Source: Tubiluchus corallicola (lineage: Eukaryota; Priapulida; Priapulimorpha; Priapulimorphida; Tubiluchidae). From it: DNA of 64,000 nucleotides. The position numbers were made by a program, and so were the translations under genes. Location: assembly GCA_030141605.1 (NCBI GenBank), contig JAQGDQ010000004.1:1647001-1711000 (forward strand), in the 5' to 3' direction. The notes under the pieces are model-generated. The model was not told where the DNA came from and searched no databases. It worked only from the letters and a program-made list of their open reading frames with translations. Positions 39,401 to 54,400 of the stretch are shown in pieces (the stretch's first letter is position 1; each line of letters opens with the position of its first letter).

Positions 39401-42400
39401 CACTTTAAGTTTCAACGTAAAGAGTTTCAGCATATGTTTTAGGTTTTTCGGTGGAAAAGTTCTGCTTTAAATTAATGTTGAACCATTTTGCTAAACCAAC
39501 GTCTTTTTCTTAGCGTATATAAATGACCCTTGATAAACAGTTTAACTAAATCACCTGTAGATACTTTCTTTTATTGTTTCCATTATGGTGGTCTCTATTT
39601 TATACTGTGAATATTACTCATTTCACTTTCTGGCACGCCCGTATTTTCAGCTATTTATTACTTACTTTAAAACCATTTGTATAACATGTTACTTTTTCTG
39701 ACTTATTCTACATTTTTGCTGCCCAGATTTCTCGCCACAATATTCTCATTTGTTGTTAAATAGGTTCTCATAGACTTGACTTTTGACTAGTTTCATGTAC
39801 GCTAGTTTCAACAACTCATGATTTAATGCTAGAGTGTAAACTGGTCGAGGTTATACGTTACTGAAAATCGTGGTTTAGTTGTTCATCACTTAGTTAAGCA
39901 TCAGTTAGAAATTTGTTACATTTTCTGTGTATAAATAAGCATTCGCTCATGCTTTTACTAATTAACATCCTACACATAAAGTTATCAGTAGAAGCTCTGA
40001 GTATTTTATCTTTAAGACTGGTACTGTGGTAAATTACTCGGAACAATAATGTCTGCAGTGCACAGAGCTCACTCACCCATTTTCAGCAATTACTGAGCTT
40101 ATTTTGAATCTTGCCACCAATTATGCGAGCGCCACTTACAAACCAAGTTCATAACGAAGCTTATCTGGAATACAAAAAGACCCAGAAAACTGCGGACTGC
40201 GTGTGTTAAATGCAACAAGTCGATACCACCCATCTCATTCTGGAATTTGGACTTTAAGTCATGTGTCTTACATAATTAATCATCTTAAAACTTCTTTTAT
40301 CAATACAAAAAACAAATAGGTTTAGTATATATACAGGTTCCTGACTACAGTTAATACACCTACGTCTAACCCCCACTCGCCGCGCCCTGTGGTCGTTGAA
40401 TACATATTGATATCGTATGGACTCATTACGCTCAGCTATAAATTCCTAATGAGATATCGAACCCTTTGTAAAGTAGCCAGTTCTTTTTCAATGGCACTGA
40501 TTGCATTGGATAAGGCAATGTTCTTGAGTGGATCTTACTGGCTTCTCGAAGATGCTATACTTACCTCACCGATAGATGGAGCCACCTTCGAATTTATATG
40601 GCTGACGACTAATTGGAGAAAGGGAAGAAATTTAATTAATAAAGTGAAGCGAAGCTGTTCTCCATCTAACGATTTGTATCAGATTACTGATTGACCTAAC
40701 AGTAACAGGTAATCATGCGAGTTCTTCGTAATGAATTTCCGTGTAGAAAGAGTTAATTACGTTTGAACCAGCATCTACGAGACATGTGCAAACATGAGCC
40801 ACTAACAAACAAGCTCCTTGCATGTAATTAGAAATTCAATTAGCGTATAAGACAAACCGTGCATATTTATAATAGGCTTTGTCGCCCAGAATTATTATGT
40901 CTAATTAAAATGTGACGTAAATTAATTTAATCGACGTGCATGGGATGAGAAACGTGTAGGTGCAGTTGACAGATATAGCGTGTTACAGGATGATTTCATA
41001 CCAATTAATTAGAAATTTTACCAAGTAATGCTAATGGTAAACATTGCTTTCCTTAAAGCTAAGTAAAACTTGGCAGATACTGAAATGAATTAAAGGTTAC
41101 TAACTGTAGCATGCACGTGGTTTAAGACTTTGAATTGTCTTTTTACTCTAGGGAATGCTCACGTGATTTGTAGCTGCAAGTTGACTGATCACGAGTAAGT
41201 GCTTAAATAAACCACGCTACAAAATGGGGTGACTTTGCTCTTGTCTTGCTCCATGCAAGTATCGTGCTGCTATACTTGCGTACATTGTATCTTGACTTAG
41301 TAGAGGTGACGGGCGTGAGTGCCTTTAGTTCGGTCTAGCTGTAAAAGTGGTGGGTGATAAAGTAACTACGCAAACACATTAAATCAAAATGGAAGCTAGT
41401 GATGCTATAGTGCCTAATGGTATGCCAATCATAGGATTGCCGTAAAGTAAACGTGTTTAAGCGCAATGCGCGTGCAACACTTTGCCAGTCCAACGGGATT
41501 ATATGCATTAAAAATAGAGTGCGCGTAATGGAGTATAAATCTTTCCCGTGTACTTATGACTACGTAATGCATTCACACTCAGCCACATTTAGTTCAGTAT
41601 CAAGTAACCTAATCAGTTGGACAAAGAAAAGCCATTTTGGCTATTAGCGAGAGAGATAAATTGATTTCTAATAAATCAAGGGCACTATTTAACAGTTTCT
41701 TGAAAGTTTTCGTCAATGGTGCATTAGCGAAGGTAAGATGATAGGACATCGGCTTGAAGGAAGGACTATGGGGTGATACCAGTTACTAGTTATCAGTTAT
41801 ATGCAGACTGTTGTAATAGCAGTGGTGAAATAAAGGCTTAGTGATAAACATCCAGTGAACTTTTTAGGATCCAAAACTGGCTTCTGGTTTTACCTGCTTG
41901 TTGCACCTGGTTTTAATTTGTTCATTTAAACTGTCTAGGACGCCAGGGCTGTCTCTATGTAACTGACGAAAACTGATACTGTAACAGCACATTAATAATT
42001 AATAAAGTTTGCAGCCACTAATTTAATAATTGGATGCATATAATGGGTTGGCAAGTAATTATAATGACTATGGCGTTATCAAGATGGCGGCGGCTTGCGA
42101 GTTTTATGCAGCTAACGTAACCGCATGACAGGTGTTTCTTTATTAAAGCAAGCAGGTATAATGAATTAACGAGCTCAACAGCTCATAAGATGAACAAACG
42201 GTGGAGAAAAGCGAGTAGGCCTTTTGGCTAATTAAGCGTTCAGTGATTACCTGTAACTGCGTTTGTACAGGTGTATTCGGATCAATGTTACGACAGGTAT
42301 CAGCGTGTAATTAATTCTCTACTGATCCGAACCCGTAAGCCTGGGTAAATACAAATCAATTAATAAGTTTTCTTATTAAATTTTGCTCCAGGCTTTAGCT

Positions 42401-45400
42401 GTTACAAACGGCTGAGACAAAGACTCGATTACTTGGTGTTTGAGCGAAACATCAATTACTCATGTTCACAGATGGCGCGTCCAAGTTACCAACTTTCCTG
42501 TATATCCAAAGATGTGCACTAGCTTTCAAAATGGCATTTTGACTTATTTTTACAGCAGAACCCTCTCTAAAATAGATTCACCACCATTCATCCAGAACTT
42601 TGGAGGCTAAGGCCTGCTTCGAATTAGTTGTACTCTAACAAGCAGTTTTGCCCTTATTACAAGCAGACACGTTTTTTACAACATCACAGGCAACCAGCTT
42701 TCTATAATCCAGGTTTATATGAACCAAAAACCATGTTAGTTCTGTTAGGATGATTGTGCTTAGTGCTGTGAGGTATCTTGCAAACTGTGTAGTAATTACG
42801 ATGAAGAATCAGTTATTTTTATCAATAAAATGTAACTGCAACAATACGACACCTTTTATAACTTGCTTCAAACATTTAAAACATCTTAAATAAGTTAAAG
42901 TTCACGTATACGCAAATAAATTTATTTGTAAAGATATGAAGTAATCTAGCCGTAAATAAAAATAACCATAAAGAAGCGTTAATGAGAACTGTAGATAAAC
43001 TTTTTTTCACATGCACTATTTTTTATTTGTTTGTTTCTTTGTTTAACGTTTCGTGATCTATTTTATAGTTGATAGATTTGAGGTACGATACAGCACTTGC
43101 AAGTTCAAGCTTCAAGGTCTTACGTTTTGCTACACGATTTATCGTGACGAAAACGCATCAGTAACTTCTTGGTGGTTTATAAAAAACAAAACTGCATACA
43201 AGCAAATTTAAAACAAGCAAAATTGAGCAGAAAACAACTGCGTTTTTTATGAACTAGCATGTAGAAAAACATTTCTAGGCCTATAGATTAAGCAAAACAA
43301 AAAATGTTTCCCTTTATGTCGTATAGGAAGACTTGAGACCCTTCGTCAAGGTCTAGCCATTCCTTCCAGTGACCGAAGTCCCCTTCTCTGGACGAAAGAT
43401 TCATTATAACTTTATGATTATATGTGAGCAAAGTAATTGCAAGTATTAAATTTAATATACAGATGCCAGTGCGATTAAGTAACGAGATAATTGTTATAAT
43501 AGCCGAAAACATCTTTTAACTGTAAATGTATCCACTAGTAACTTGCAATAGCAGGAACATTTCAAAAGAAGTAGTTTGCATAGAACAAATTTTATGAGCA
43601 TTACAACGATGGAACCTGTTGCGATGTTGAAATCACCTAGTATATGTTACATATATATTATATATGTAATGATATTTATAATATTATGTGTAATATTATA
43701 TAGCAATTATCATTATAGCATACAACAAGTGCATCATGTGTACCTAGGCCTATATGCGCGCCACTAGGCCTTGCTTAATAGATAACTAAATTTTGCACCA
43801 GTAACCAGTATATAAAATCTGGCTTCCCGACTCTCATTCCAAGTAGAATCAAGAACAGAAACATCTGCTATTTTTCCATGTTTTGTTTGAGCTTACGTAA
43901 ATCGGATTCAACTCTTAATTGGCAGCGGTTTTGCTAACGAACGTCCGCCTATTAACCCTGATTACTCTATGAAGTCTGTAGGTCGACAGACAATTCTGCT
44001 AATTTGGCGTAATTTCTTAGATTTCTTGGGGCAGATGTGACAATAATCAAAAACTCTTTTTGTTAATTTTTGAAAATAATGAAAACAAAGAACTTACGTA
44101 ACGTATTATAAGTTTTATTATGATTACCAACAGTCCGTTGGTAAGTGAACAGTTGGACATAACAATGCATAAAAAAACAAACGCTAAGCTTTCAAAGTGA
44201 GAAGCTGCTTTTGCCTATTTAGAAAGTTATGGAATAAGTACTAAATCGATGTTTGCTTCTTTAGATTATTTGGCGGCGGTGCCTGTACGTCGTGCGGACA
44301 GACCATACCTGCTAACGAGTTCGTAATGCGATCTCAGGTAAATAAAGTATCTTTTTACATAAGTTTTGTAGCACTTCTCTACATGTTTGCACTCTATAAG
44401 TTTGCGTTCTATAGAAAGTTGTCGGTATTTGACCAATTTACTATGCACCTAAACAAAGTAAATCATATTCCAAATAAACATACTACTTCACTTTATTTTA
44501 TTTGTGTTCTGGGTTTGTTTTACTGAACCCTTCTTAGTAAACAAGCGACTTCCAGGAGCACAAATCTTGCAAAAAACTTAACCGCTGCAGACGTTTTCGA
44601 AATACGCAGAGGCAATAACAGTATTTGTATTAATCATTTGTTTTCTTCTCTGGTAACAGAAATATGACAAAACGTCAAACTATTTAACACATTTTGTGAA
44701 ATAATAATCGAATATTTTATTACCAAGTGATTATACTCTTTAATTGTTTCGTACGTAACAGGTCGAAGTACAATATATGAAAATAAGTAAATGACTTTAC
44801 ATATCATCTATCATTTTACGTAAATAGGTATTTCTAAACACATGGCAACTTGGTGGACTTTATCTCCAAGTTCAAATTTTTGTTGTAACTAAAAAAATAT
44901 CAAAAAATTGTTAGATGATTTCAAAAATTCTTAGTTCAAAAACTCTCTGTAAAGTTAGTTTCATGCACAATTCATGTATTTAGTTGTTATAGTCAATTTA
45001 AAAGGCTTCACTTTGTTCCAGGGTAACGTGTATCATGTAAAGTGTTTCATCTGCACATCGTGCCATTGTCAACTTTGTCCAGGTGACAGGTACTCTGTAA
45101 TCAATGGGTCTCTTTTTTGTGAGCTGGACTGCAACCGGATACTTAAAGGTGCGATGCCAGCACCATCACAGCTAAGAAATAATAAAGTGAGTAGAGACAT
45201 AACTCCATCTTTTCACCGCCATGTGCAACTTGCAATACAGTATAAGTTACAAAATTACACTTCCTGCATGCATCACACTTTTTACTGGAATATTGAAGGT
45301 TATAAAACATATATTTTTATTATACTTTATTGTTGGCTTCTTAAAATGGTGTAACTTAAAACCAATTTTACTTACATTCTTTGTAGTTACAACAAAAATG

Positions 45401-48400
45401 CACAAAAATTCAGATGGAGCAGATTTAGCTTTTTTCCATTCATGAGTTTACTCGAAAAAACATTTAATACCTTTATATACATAAAACAATACTATTGCAA
45501 AACAAACACCACAGTACCTACATAAGAACAGTTTTTATATTACTGTAATAATAAGTTTTTTTGGACTCTTCAGCACATACCAAACTGAAATGCAGCATTC
45601 AGATTCAGAGCCTATTCAACGTTTATATCGAGCCTGGCTCATTATCAAAGGTAACCCACTAACATAATCATTCATGTACTTGTAAACTCTGCAAGTAAAC
45701 AGCCAAAATCAGTTTTGTGAATGAAATAACTCAGAACAAGTATCGAACTCAGACATGAGACATTGACATATGTATGCAAAACCAGTGAACCATGAATCTA
45801 TCACCAAAAAATCCAACAAAAGGTAATAAAAATAACAGGAAAAGCATTACAAATAGAGTTTCACCAATAAGAGCAATTTTTCTGTTACTGTAATAGTAAG
45901 CAATGTAAATAATATAATTTTTAAAAAAGTTTGCACCATAGTGTTAGCTTTTTCAACGTGTAGTTAATAAAATGTCTTATTTCGATAGATAAACGTTTTG
46001 GAGCACCACTAAACCCACAATTTTCCTTACATACCTACCTATTCTTGAAAGGGGAACTGTAATTTGTGCACTGCTGGATCCCTTTTCCTTGTCTGAGATG
46101 GTACTAACATGTTAGCTTCCTCAGCTGCTGGGATTCCCACGCTTTGTCATTCTGACAATTGCCGTTCTGTCTCCTGCCTGTTTAAATATTTCATTGTTGC
46201 TGATTTGCCATTTAAAATATGTAAACTAATGCGTATCTCTAGCGTTTGCCATCACTTTGTAACTGAAATTTGATTTTAAAATTTTATTCTCGCTTATTAA
46301 GTGATCTCACTTTTTTTGGTACAAGCTAACCATGCGCTTCAAGGAAATTTTGTTATTTGTGACTTTCAAGTTCAATAAAACGCAGTTGTTTACAGTACAA
46401 GTTGTATTAACACAATATAGATCTTTATTTCGCAATAATTATAGACATGTAGTTGTAAGGTAAGTATATTAACTATTAAAGCTATTCTGCTCTGCTTTGA
46501 AATTAAATAAAATGTGATTCTGTGTTTCTAAAATTAAGTATAAACAATCACATGTCATAATGCTCAATTTCAGTCTTGATTTTATAAGTTTAGTTAAATA
46601 GCAAACAGTTGTCTGTTTAGGATAGTCAAAGCACTTCAAAACATTGGAAGCCAAACCGGTCACAACTCCATATAGCAGCTGTCTAATAACATGGCTTCGG
46701 TCCCCCCTAGAGAGATTTTCCAGCAATAAGAGGAAAATTAATTAAATTTCTTTCAGTGTTCTGGCAAGAGCAAGCTCCCTCTCGTATCATCTATTGACAT
46801 TACTTAACTAGTTTGGGTGGTTTATCGTTTAGGGATGCAATAGATAACATTGTAGATCTAAACTTGTATCGGTGACCCTTCTCAACTATTCATTATAACG
46901 AATTATGATTGCAATGGGTTTTCTTGTTAGCGAAGGTGAATCATTTTCCTAAATATGGCATGCCCCCAGCAACCGGTCTGTCGTGATTTCTGTATCAGCC
47001 CCGTATTAATTTAGCTTGATAATATCTAATATAAGTGATGGCTGAATAAGGTTGAGTTAAAATCAGTATATGCATGCTGGGTGACCTGGTTCACATGCTG
47101 ATTGCAATCTTGATGATCTTTTTTCTTTCCTTTTCTTCATTTAAGTACATATGGAATGAAAATTAACTGACAAATCAAGATTTAAGGTTATTTACAGTGT
47201 CCGACCGTACGTTGGTTGACTTGGTGGTTCATTTATATTTGCTGGGACGTACAGTGAAGATGGTGATGGTTGTGTCAACAATCGTGTATGTTGGTGTTTG
47301 TGTTAATAATGGTGATAGTGAGATGATGCTGATTATGAAATATTTTGATGGTAAGATAGCAGAGACGATGATGAGATGTAGAAGTAGGAACCTGAAGTCA
47401 TGAGTAAATGGTGATTTTCAGCAAAAGTTTAACATGCGAAATATCAAATACATGTATTGCACTGTTTGTCTTGTATCCAGTTTTTCTTTAGCTATTGCCC
47501 GTTTATGACATTTATGTGAATCACACTAGTGGCAATAATATGTTGTCAGCAGTTTACCTAAGCTAAAGTACTTAGTAACATCAATAACATCATTTCATAA
47601 CTGGTTGCTGTTGTTAAGGTGTATTCAGCATGGCATTGATTGCAAAAGTTTGTAATTACTGAACTGTTGAGATGATACCTGCGTTGGAAAAGATCAGTTA
47701 GTGTCTAACCAGCCAAACAGACGAGGTGATAATTGTTATAGATAATGTCACTGTCTTAATGCGTAAAGTATTATTAGTTCATTTGCATAACGTTAACATA
47801 TTAATGTAAATGTTAATGTTACTATCGAAAGCTAGTGTTGGTGCTTTGTTTAATGCTCATACAAATTGCTTGTATTAATACGTATTCCTGTTGAAGACTT
47901 TTGATATTAATATTAGTACAAACGGTCGTTAAAAGAATTGCAAATGAAAGTTTGTTCATAAAACAAAATTTCTGGAATTAGCTTGGGATTTGAGTGTTAG
48001 CATTAGCTTAGTGTTAGTGTTACCGTTAGTTATTTTCACTTGTTATTGAGGATTGGTATTGTGGCTTCTTGCCGCCTGTGCCACTCAGCAGCTCACAGAA
48101 TCATATTCCCTGATACAAGCAATCATCTATTGAGCTGCTGCCTGTGATTCACAGCAAATTCGGCTGGTAAATAGCGTACATGAAACACGTTTTAATGCAT
48201 TACTCAACAAGCAGGCAGCACTTAGTGGTGCGTTAACTTAAACAACAATCACCGAGCAGCTGGCTATGTCTTAGTGGTACGTTAACTTAAACGTAATCAG
48301 CGACTATGTGTCTTTCCTTCCTCGGGCACCACGCAATGGCGGCGGTATTAGTCTAGGTCACATGTGTTACATATGTAGCATGAACTGTTTAAAACTTTCC

Positions 48401-51400
48401 CAAACAAAAAATGGCTTCTCTCTTCATGCTGCACATGCAAAGAAGCCGACAAACAAGGGCGATGGCGATAGCTGCATGATTCCTTCTAGCCCTATAGAAG
48501 CCAAAAAAGCATAGGTTGGTAGGACCTCAAATATATTGTACAGTTATCCACGGAAAACAATGCTAATAATACACAGAGACATCGGGCCATCATAAAGGAA
48601 TTTGACATTGTAAAAAGTTTTGAAACTGTAAAGCGCGTGTGATCACGGTGATGTGACTTTGAGGAAATGTGACTTTGATACTTGTGAATAGTACAAGGTT
48701 AACGGAAAATAATAAAAACTTGAATTAATCCTTTTCGCTGAGAAAAGCGGAACTAAAATTAGAATGCCTTTGTCTCAAGCAATTATGAATTAGAGCTCTT
48801 AAGATTTAGAAACTTTTGAAACTCGAAATCTCGCTTGTCACAATGATCCACAACTTCGCCATTTTGCCAGCCTCATCAAACACTGAATCCCGTGCTTAAA
48901 GTTTCTCCTATAATCACCTATTATTCGTAATCTTGACATATTAGTTCGTATGACATTGGATTTTACTTACACATTCATGGGAGTAGACCTCTTTTCGCGA
49001 GACTCCTTGCCTTATCCTAAGTATGCTTTGCTCTGTAAATCATTCTTGTAGCTAACATACCTCCTACATTGTGGATAATCAGCAGTTGACAAGTCTATCA
49101 TATGCTCTTGGCCTGTAGGGATAGTGGGACCAATTTACGAGGTGGCAGATGCCTTGATCAAATCTGGCAATCAGTTCAATGCTGAGGTAGCGCTATGATC
49201 AGCTGGGATTCTCTTTAATTTCTTCCTCATTATCTTTAATGATGGCTAACAGAGGCCAGGAATGAAGCCAGTTTTTACCGAGACTTGCAGCTCGTTAGGA
49301 GATGTAAGCCTCGCGATCACGTGGAGGACACATCCATTTGTTTCGTGCATAAATAAATGTGAGCTTATTAAAACACGATTAGGTCCTAATAAGATTTCAC
49401 ATTGGGCGTCTGTAAGCTGGATAATTGCGTTTGTACGTGTTTAAACAAGGTTTGAGTCGCAGCTGAGAATTGGATTAAGCAGCAACTGAAGAATACATCT
49501 TGTTCTGATTAGGAGAAAATTTCACGTTTGCACACCTCCTCCAGAATAAATTTATGTTTGGTAAATTTGATACCAGTTCATCTAGTGCCCCTTAAGGAAA
49601 CCCATGATTTAATTTTGCTGGGTTGTCACAAGCAAAGATGAGTAATGCAATTATTTTGGTGACTCAGTGATTTAGTTTTTCAAACTCTCTTGCAGTACAG
49701 TGCTACCACAAAATTCATTTTATTCCTAGAGAGTCATACTTGGAGAAAAGTAATAAAATCTTATCTGTAGTAGAGTTATTAAATTCTTAACAAAACAATA
49801 AATAAAAATAACTTAATAAAATGTTATAAAATTCTTTGACGTGCGTTACTTGTTAAACAAATTAGTAGTTATTTAATGAGACATAAGACAGAACCAAAAT
49901 CGAAGGCATTTTCGGCGGGTGCCATTGCTTTCAACCAACGGTACATAGAAAATGTGTACACAGCATTTTTGACAGATATACGTATTTGCTTGTTTTTCGT
50001 CGGTTAATGTAAAATGGCATGGGTTTTTCTCCTGGATACACATTTGTGGTAACTAACGGCGCGTTCAGACTAGCGCGAGTTTTCTCGCCAAGTAAACTAT
50101 CTTAGTAACTCGCAAGCGTGTTCAATTAGTGTCAACGAGTTTGCAAATTTTTGCCGACAGTAACTCGTAAAGCAATTCACACTTGCGAGGGTGCTGTCAA
50201 GATTCAAAATCGCAACAGAGGACTTGATTAGTCTGGGCGCCCAGTTAGACTAGAAAACATAACCAGTGAATAATAAAATGTACAAAGATAATACACTGCA
50301 ATTGTAAATCACAAATCTTCGAATCTCAAGTCTCGGTCATCATTTCTGTTTTCTTTATGCTATATATCCATACTCATGATGCACATTTTTGCTAGCCGTC
50401 TTAGCAGTCTTCTGATAACTCTATGTGACTACCTCACTGTTCATTTGATGGTTATCAGGTTTCTCTTTTCACCAGTTCTTTATTCCAGTTTGGAGGCACT
50501 AAAATGTATCAGTATCGACTCCTTCCGAAAATTACTCCTTATAATTGTTGCCTAAGCTAAGGCGGAGCCCCAGCCGAGGCACCTTGCGTCGTCATCATCA
50601 TCATCATCGTTGTCGTTATGCGGTATGGTAATCATTTTCTTTGTTATACTTTTCTCCTTTATCGCAATGATATGCTAACGTATCACAGAGCATTTTCAAA
50701 ACCAGTTTAACCATATATTCTAATTAACATGTGTCAAATGACAATAGGCCTTTATCAAACAAAGAGATTGGAGCGAAGTCGATTTAAATTAAGTGTGAAC
50801 CTCTTTCGTTAGGATAAGCCACAAAAAGTGATATGTGTCACAGCAGGGGGTGACAAAGCAATCATAGCGCCCAAAGACAAGATAAATTTGGACGAAGTGA
50901 TCGATAAAAGTCTGAGCGGTGCGATAATTGACACCATTCTTTCTTTCTGTATGAAGTCGATACCCAGTTAACGAATGAGACAGTTTTTAATGATGCAATT
51001 CCAGCCCGAATGATTTTCCTTGGGTCTATATGGTTTTGGATTTGCCATGCGTTTATCATTAAGGACAGGTTTTCTATGATAGAGGCGTGAGAGTCAATCC
51101 ACGTAGTCTGCTTGGTGGCCTAAATTATCTGGAGACGGCTCGTAGGAGTAAGATGATTTCTATTTCACCATTGACGTACTTCGTAGGCTTATAGGGTTAG
51201 GTATTTAGCTAGGACTCTGGCTTGGGCTAGCAGCTCGGCATCTGCTTCTAGGGCATAAGCGCAGTGGCACAGCTAGAACTTGTGGCGCGGAGGTGTCACT
51301 CATATTTAGCTCCCTCCCATGAAAATGTTTGTAAGAAAATTTTTGGTTTCTAAAATGTAGCAGTGTTGCTTCGCAATTGCGATAAGTTGTGGAGTAAAAT

Positions 51401-54400
51401 AAAAAATTACTACTGCTGAAAAAAATAAAAAAGCTTGTTTGGGAAGAAATAAGTTCAACTTATATGTTTCAATGAATTACGATCCACAAAGGCTTCTTCA
51501 AATGTTAAAGCAGAAAAAAACGTTAGAATGGTAGTTGAAAACCATTCTGGAGTGACTTCCAAGACGTCGTTGCATTTGACGGAGAATTTTGAACATCATA
51601 ACAGGTGACCAAATAAAAGTCAATTGTCGTCAAAATATTCCAAAGATAAGGTTGAGATTACTTAATAGATCCACAAATATTTATGTCAAACGAAGATATT
51701 TAAATTAAATTCACATTCCGACGGAGATGTTCAAAAGCCGGTTAACTACGTTGGCGAGCCAAGAAGCCATTGAATCACAATCATTATTAGGTAAGTAGAG
51801 CTAATTGCAATAACACCATTGTTATAGAAAGCAAATGGCAGCGATAACTACATCGTCAAAAAGCGGTCGAAATTTTATGTAAATATTTGTGATAGCCTTG
51901 CTGTTACAACCGTGATTATAAATGTATGCATGTATCACAGTTAACTTGAAACGTGCATGTACCGCGCAGAACTTTGAAAGCAAAGTCAAACTATGTTGCA
52001 AATGTTACAATGATACTAAATTACTAATTATCATCTCCCTTGCCGCAATGAGTAGGAGACGCCTTCGTGGAAAATTAAATTGTCATGTTTTTTACCTTTA
52101 AACTGTTATGATAGAATGAACTCTTTTAGTTTACTTGATCAAAACGCCAGCATCCCCTTCGTTTCGCCACTGGATAATTTTCAAGGCAATTAGCTAAAAA
52201 TTAGGTACTACCCTCGAATCAGCAGTTCCAGATCGAAAAGTCTCTTATTCTGCATGTGTCTTGTAGCTTGTGCTTTCGGAAAGTCAGAACGTTCGCTTAC
52301 TTGTTGTTCTGTTTTTTCTGTTAATTTTGAATAGTCAGTTTCACTTGCAATGAGCTTATCAGCAGCATCTTGGGGATCAGTTACTGACCTCTGTCTTAGT
52401 GCCTGTGTGTGTATTTCCGAATATAAACTGAAAAGTAACTCCATCCTTTAAGCTCAGAAAATTCTTGAGGTGAAATAAAAGTAAATTCAGACCAAGTGAG
52501 TGAATCTCCAAGTGAGTGATTTGTGAGGGGACAGGTAGGTCCACCTTAGTGACTGTCCCTTTCTAGTCAGTGTGGCTCTTTTCGTTCTTAATAAGAATCA
52601 GTGCAAATAGTTTAGCAATCACTGCAATAAATCTATTTCAAATATATTTATTGCAGTGATTACTTTCCGCTACCATAAATTACGAGTGCTCATTATTACA
52701 AAAAAATTAATATTATTGGTGGACGGTTGGACTCACTGTTACTAATAAGGTAACGGATAACGCGTCTGCTTTCCTTCCGGGAGTCTGCGGCTCTGATTGC
52801 GGAGCCGCGTCATGCCAAAAACTTAAAATGTGGTACCTGCATAGTATTTAAAAGCGCTGTAATAGTAGTCTCTGTTGTGCAGTTGCAGAATTGTTTTATA
52901 CACAGAGAAGCTCTTTGAGTTTGTTAATCCGACTTAGAAAGCTGACCTTAAATAAAGATTACTCATTGTTATATGATTATAATACTTCTAGATTAACAAA
53001 GTTCACTGGAACTTTATCGACCTAGAATAAGATAAGAGATCTCGTTGTTAAATTTCAGAAGTTTTTGCAAGATATCTACTATTAGTTACGAAAGTTAGGA
53101 AATACTATTTTACTTGTTAGCACGTGTCACCCTCAACAATTTACCTGAAATCTCTTTATCAGCTAGGTCAATGTCAATCATAACCCAACTCTAAAAGGAG
53201 TTAGAGAGCAAAATTTTGGTAGCTCCTCACCTAGCTAAACTACCCAAGGTAACAGAGAAACACCGAAACATGTCCACCCTTGTGTCAGAAATTGGGTGAG
53301 TTGTTTCCCGGTGACATTGTCTTACTTGCAACTTCCATTCCTGTACTTCAAGATCTCCTGCATGCTTGCACTAGCTTTGTTAATCTTCATAAAATTGATT
53401 TGAATTTGACAAAAAACAAATGTCAAAATTTCTTGCCGTCACGCCTGAAACACGTTATACCTGGTAAAGTATTCCTGGATAATGCTGCTTGGTCATATGC
53501 ACTAATAATATGCACTAATTTAGCCAACAATTGTGACATTCAAAACCAGACTAGTCTTTTTTATTTACTAACCCTGTATATATATTTAATCTTGTAATTT
53601 GTTATTTCATTGTATTTTATTTCATTTTAGTACTGTATTTGTATTTTTGTATGGTCTTAGTTACCGAAATAAAAATTTGAATTTGAATTTAAATTTGTTC
53701 AAATACTGTCCCTTTGCTGCGTTTCACAATGCTGTCTGCTGTTTTTCCTTATCTTCATTTCAGCTATTTTTATGATCTCTCCTTAACCGCAAGCAAGAAA
53801 CGGAAACGACTTTTTGACAAACAATAGCTAACCATGGTGCAAACATCTACTAAGCTAATTGATTAGATTTGGTAAAATTTGATTAGCGAGTTAACAGGTC
53901 TAATACTAAACTAGCAAGAAAGTTTGACATACTGCTTCGAGTTAAATGATATAGATAGCCCTCCCTGAGCTGAGGCGCCAGTTTGAATTATGGTATTGCT
54001 AACTCATAAAGAAGCCCAGTCAGGCAGTCATTAGAGCAGCTAAGGATATCGCAGCTGCACTAAGACTGGCTTCTAATTCCCCAGCAAATGAATCTGACTC
54101 ATTTCCTGTAATGTACGACCACGCAATGTAACGAAAAGACAGCCAAAATTAATTAAGAATAAGACTTGGCTATTTTTCGCTTTTCTGTTCGGTAAATGAG
54201 TGGCGGAACAAGTGCGGTGAGTTTTTTCCTATCTACGTACCTGACGGCAATTGTATGTGATCAAACTGTTCTAACCGATCCACGGATAGTGATTAACAAT
54301 AGAAACCCCAACCCTCGAGAAACACTTTATTTTAATACACAATTAAAAATATTAAAATTATCACTTCATATACGCGAGTAAAATACATTGCTGAAAATGG

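Larger units (their letters stand above)
38621..44264 (+). other. LMO4 intron 3, last part
   Basis: Includes two homeodomain-site-rich blocks listed separately, a YY1-type site at 42081-42091 and an AT palindrome at about 43646-43668. No exon recognised before 44265. Confidence 0.6.

Noticed and set aside
45187-45354. LMO4 ending by read-through into intron 5 (40 extra codons)
   Set aside because: A strong GTGAGT donor follows exon 5, and an exon restoring the conserved C-terminus exists downstream.
46039-46150. Minus-strand peptide GIPAAEEANMLVPSQTRKRD
   Set aside because: Only about 35 codons, without splice sites or family match; likely chance.
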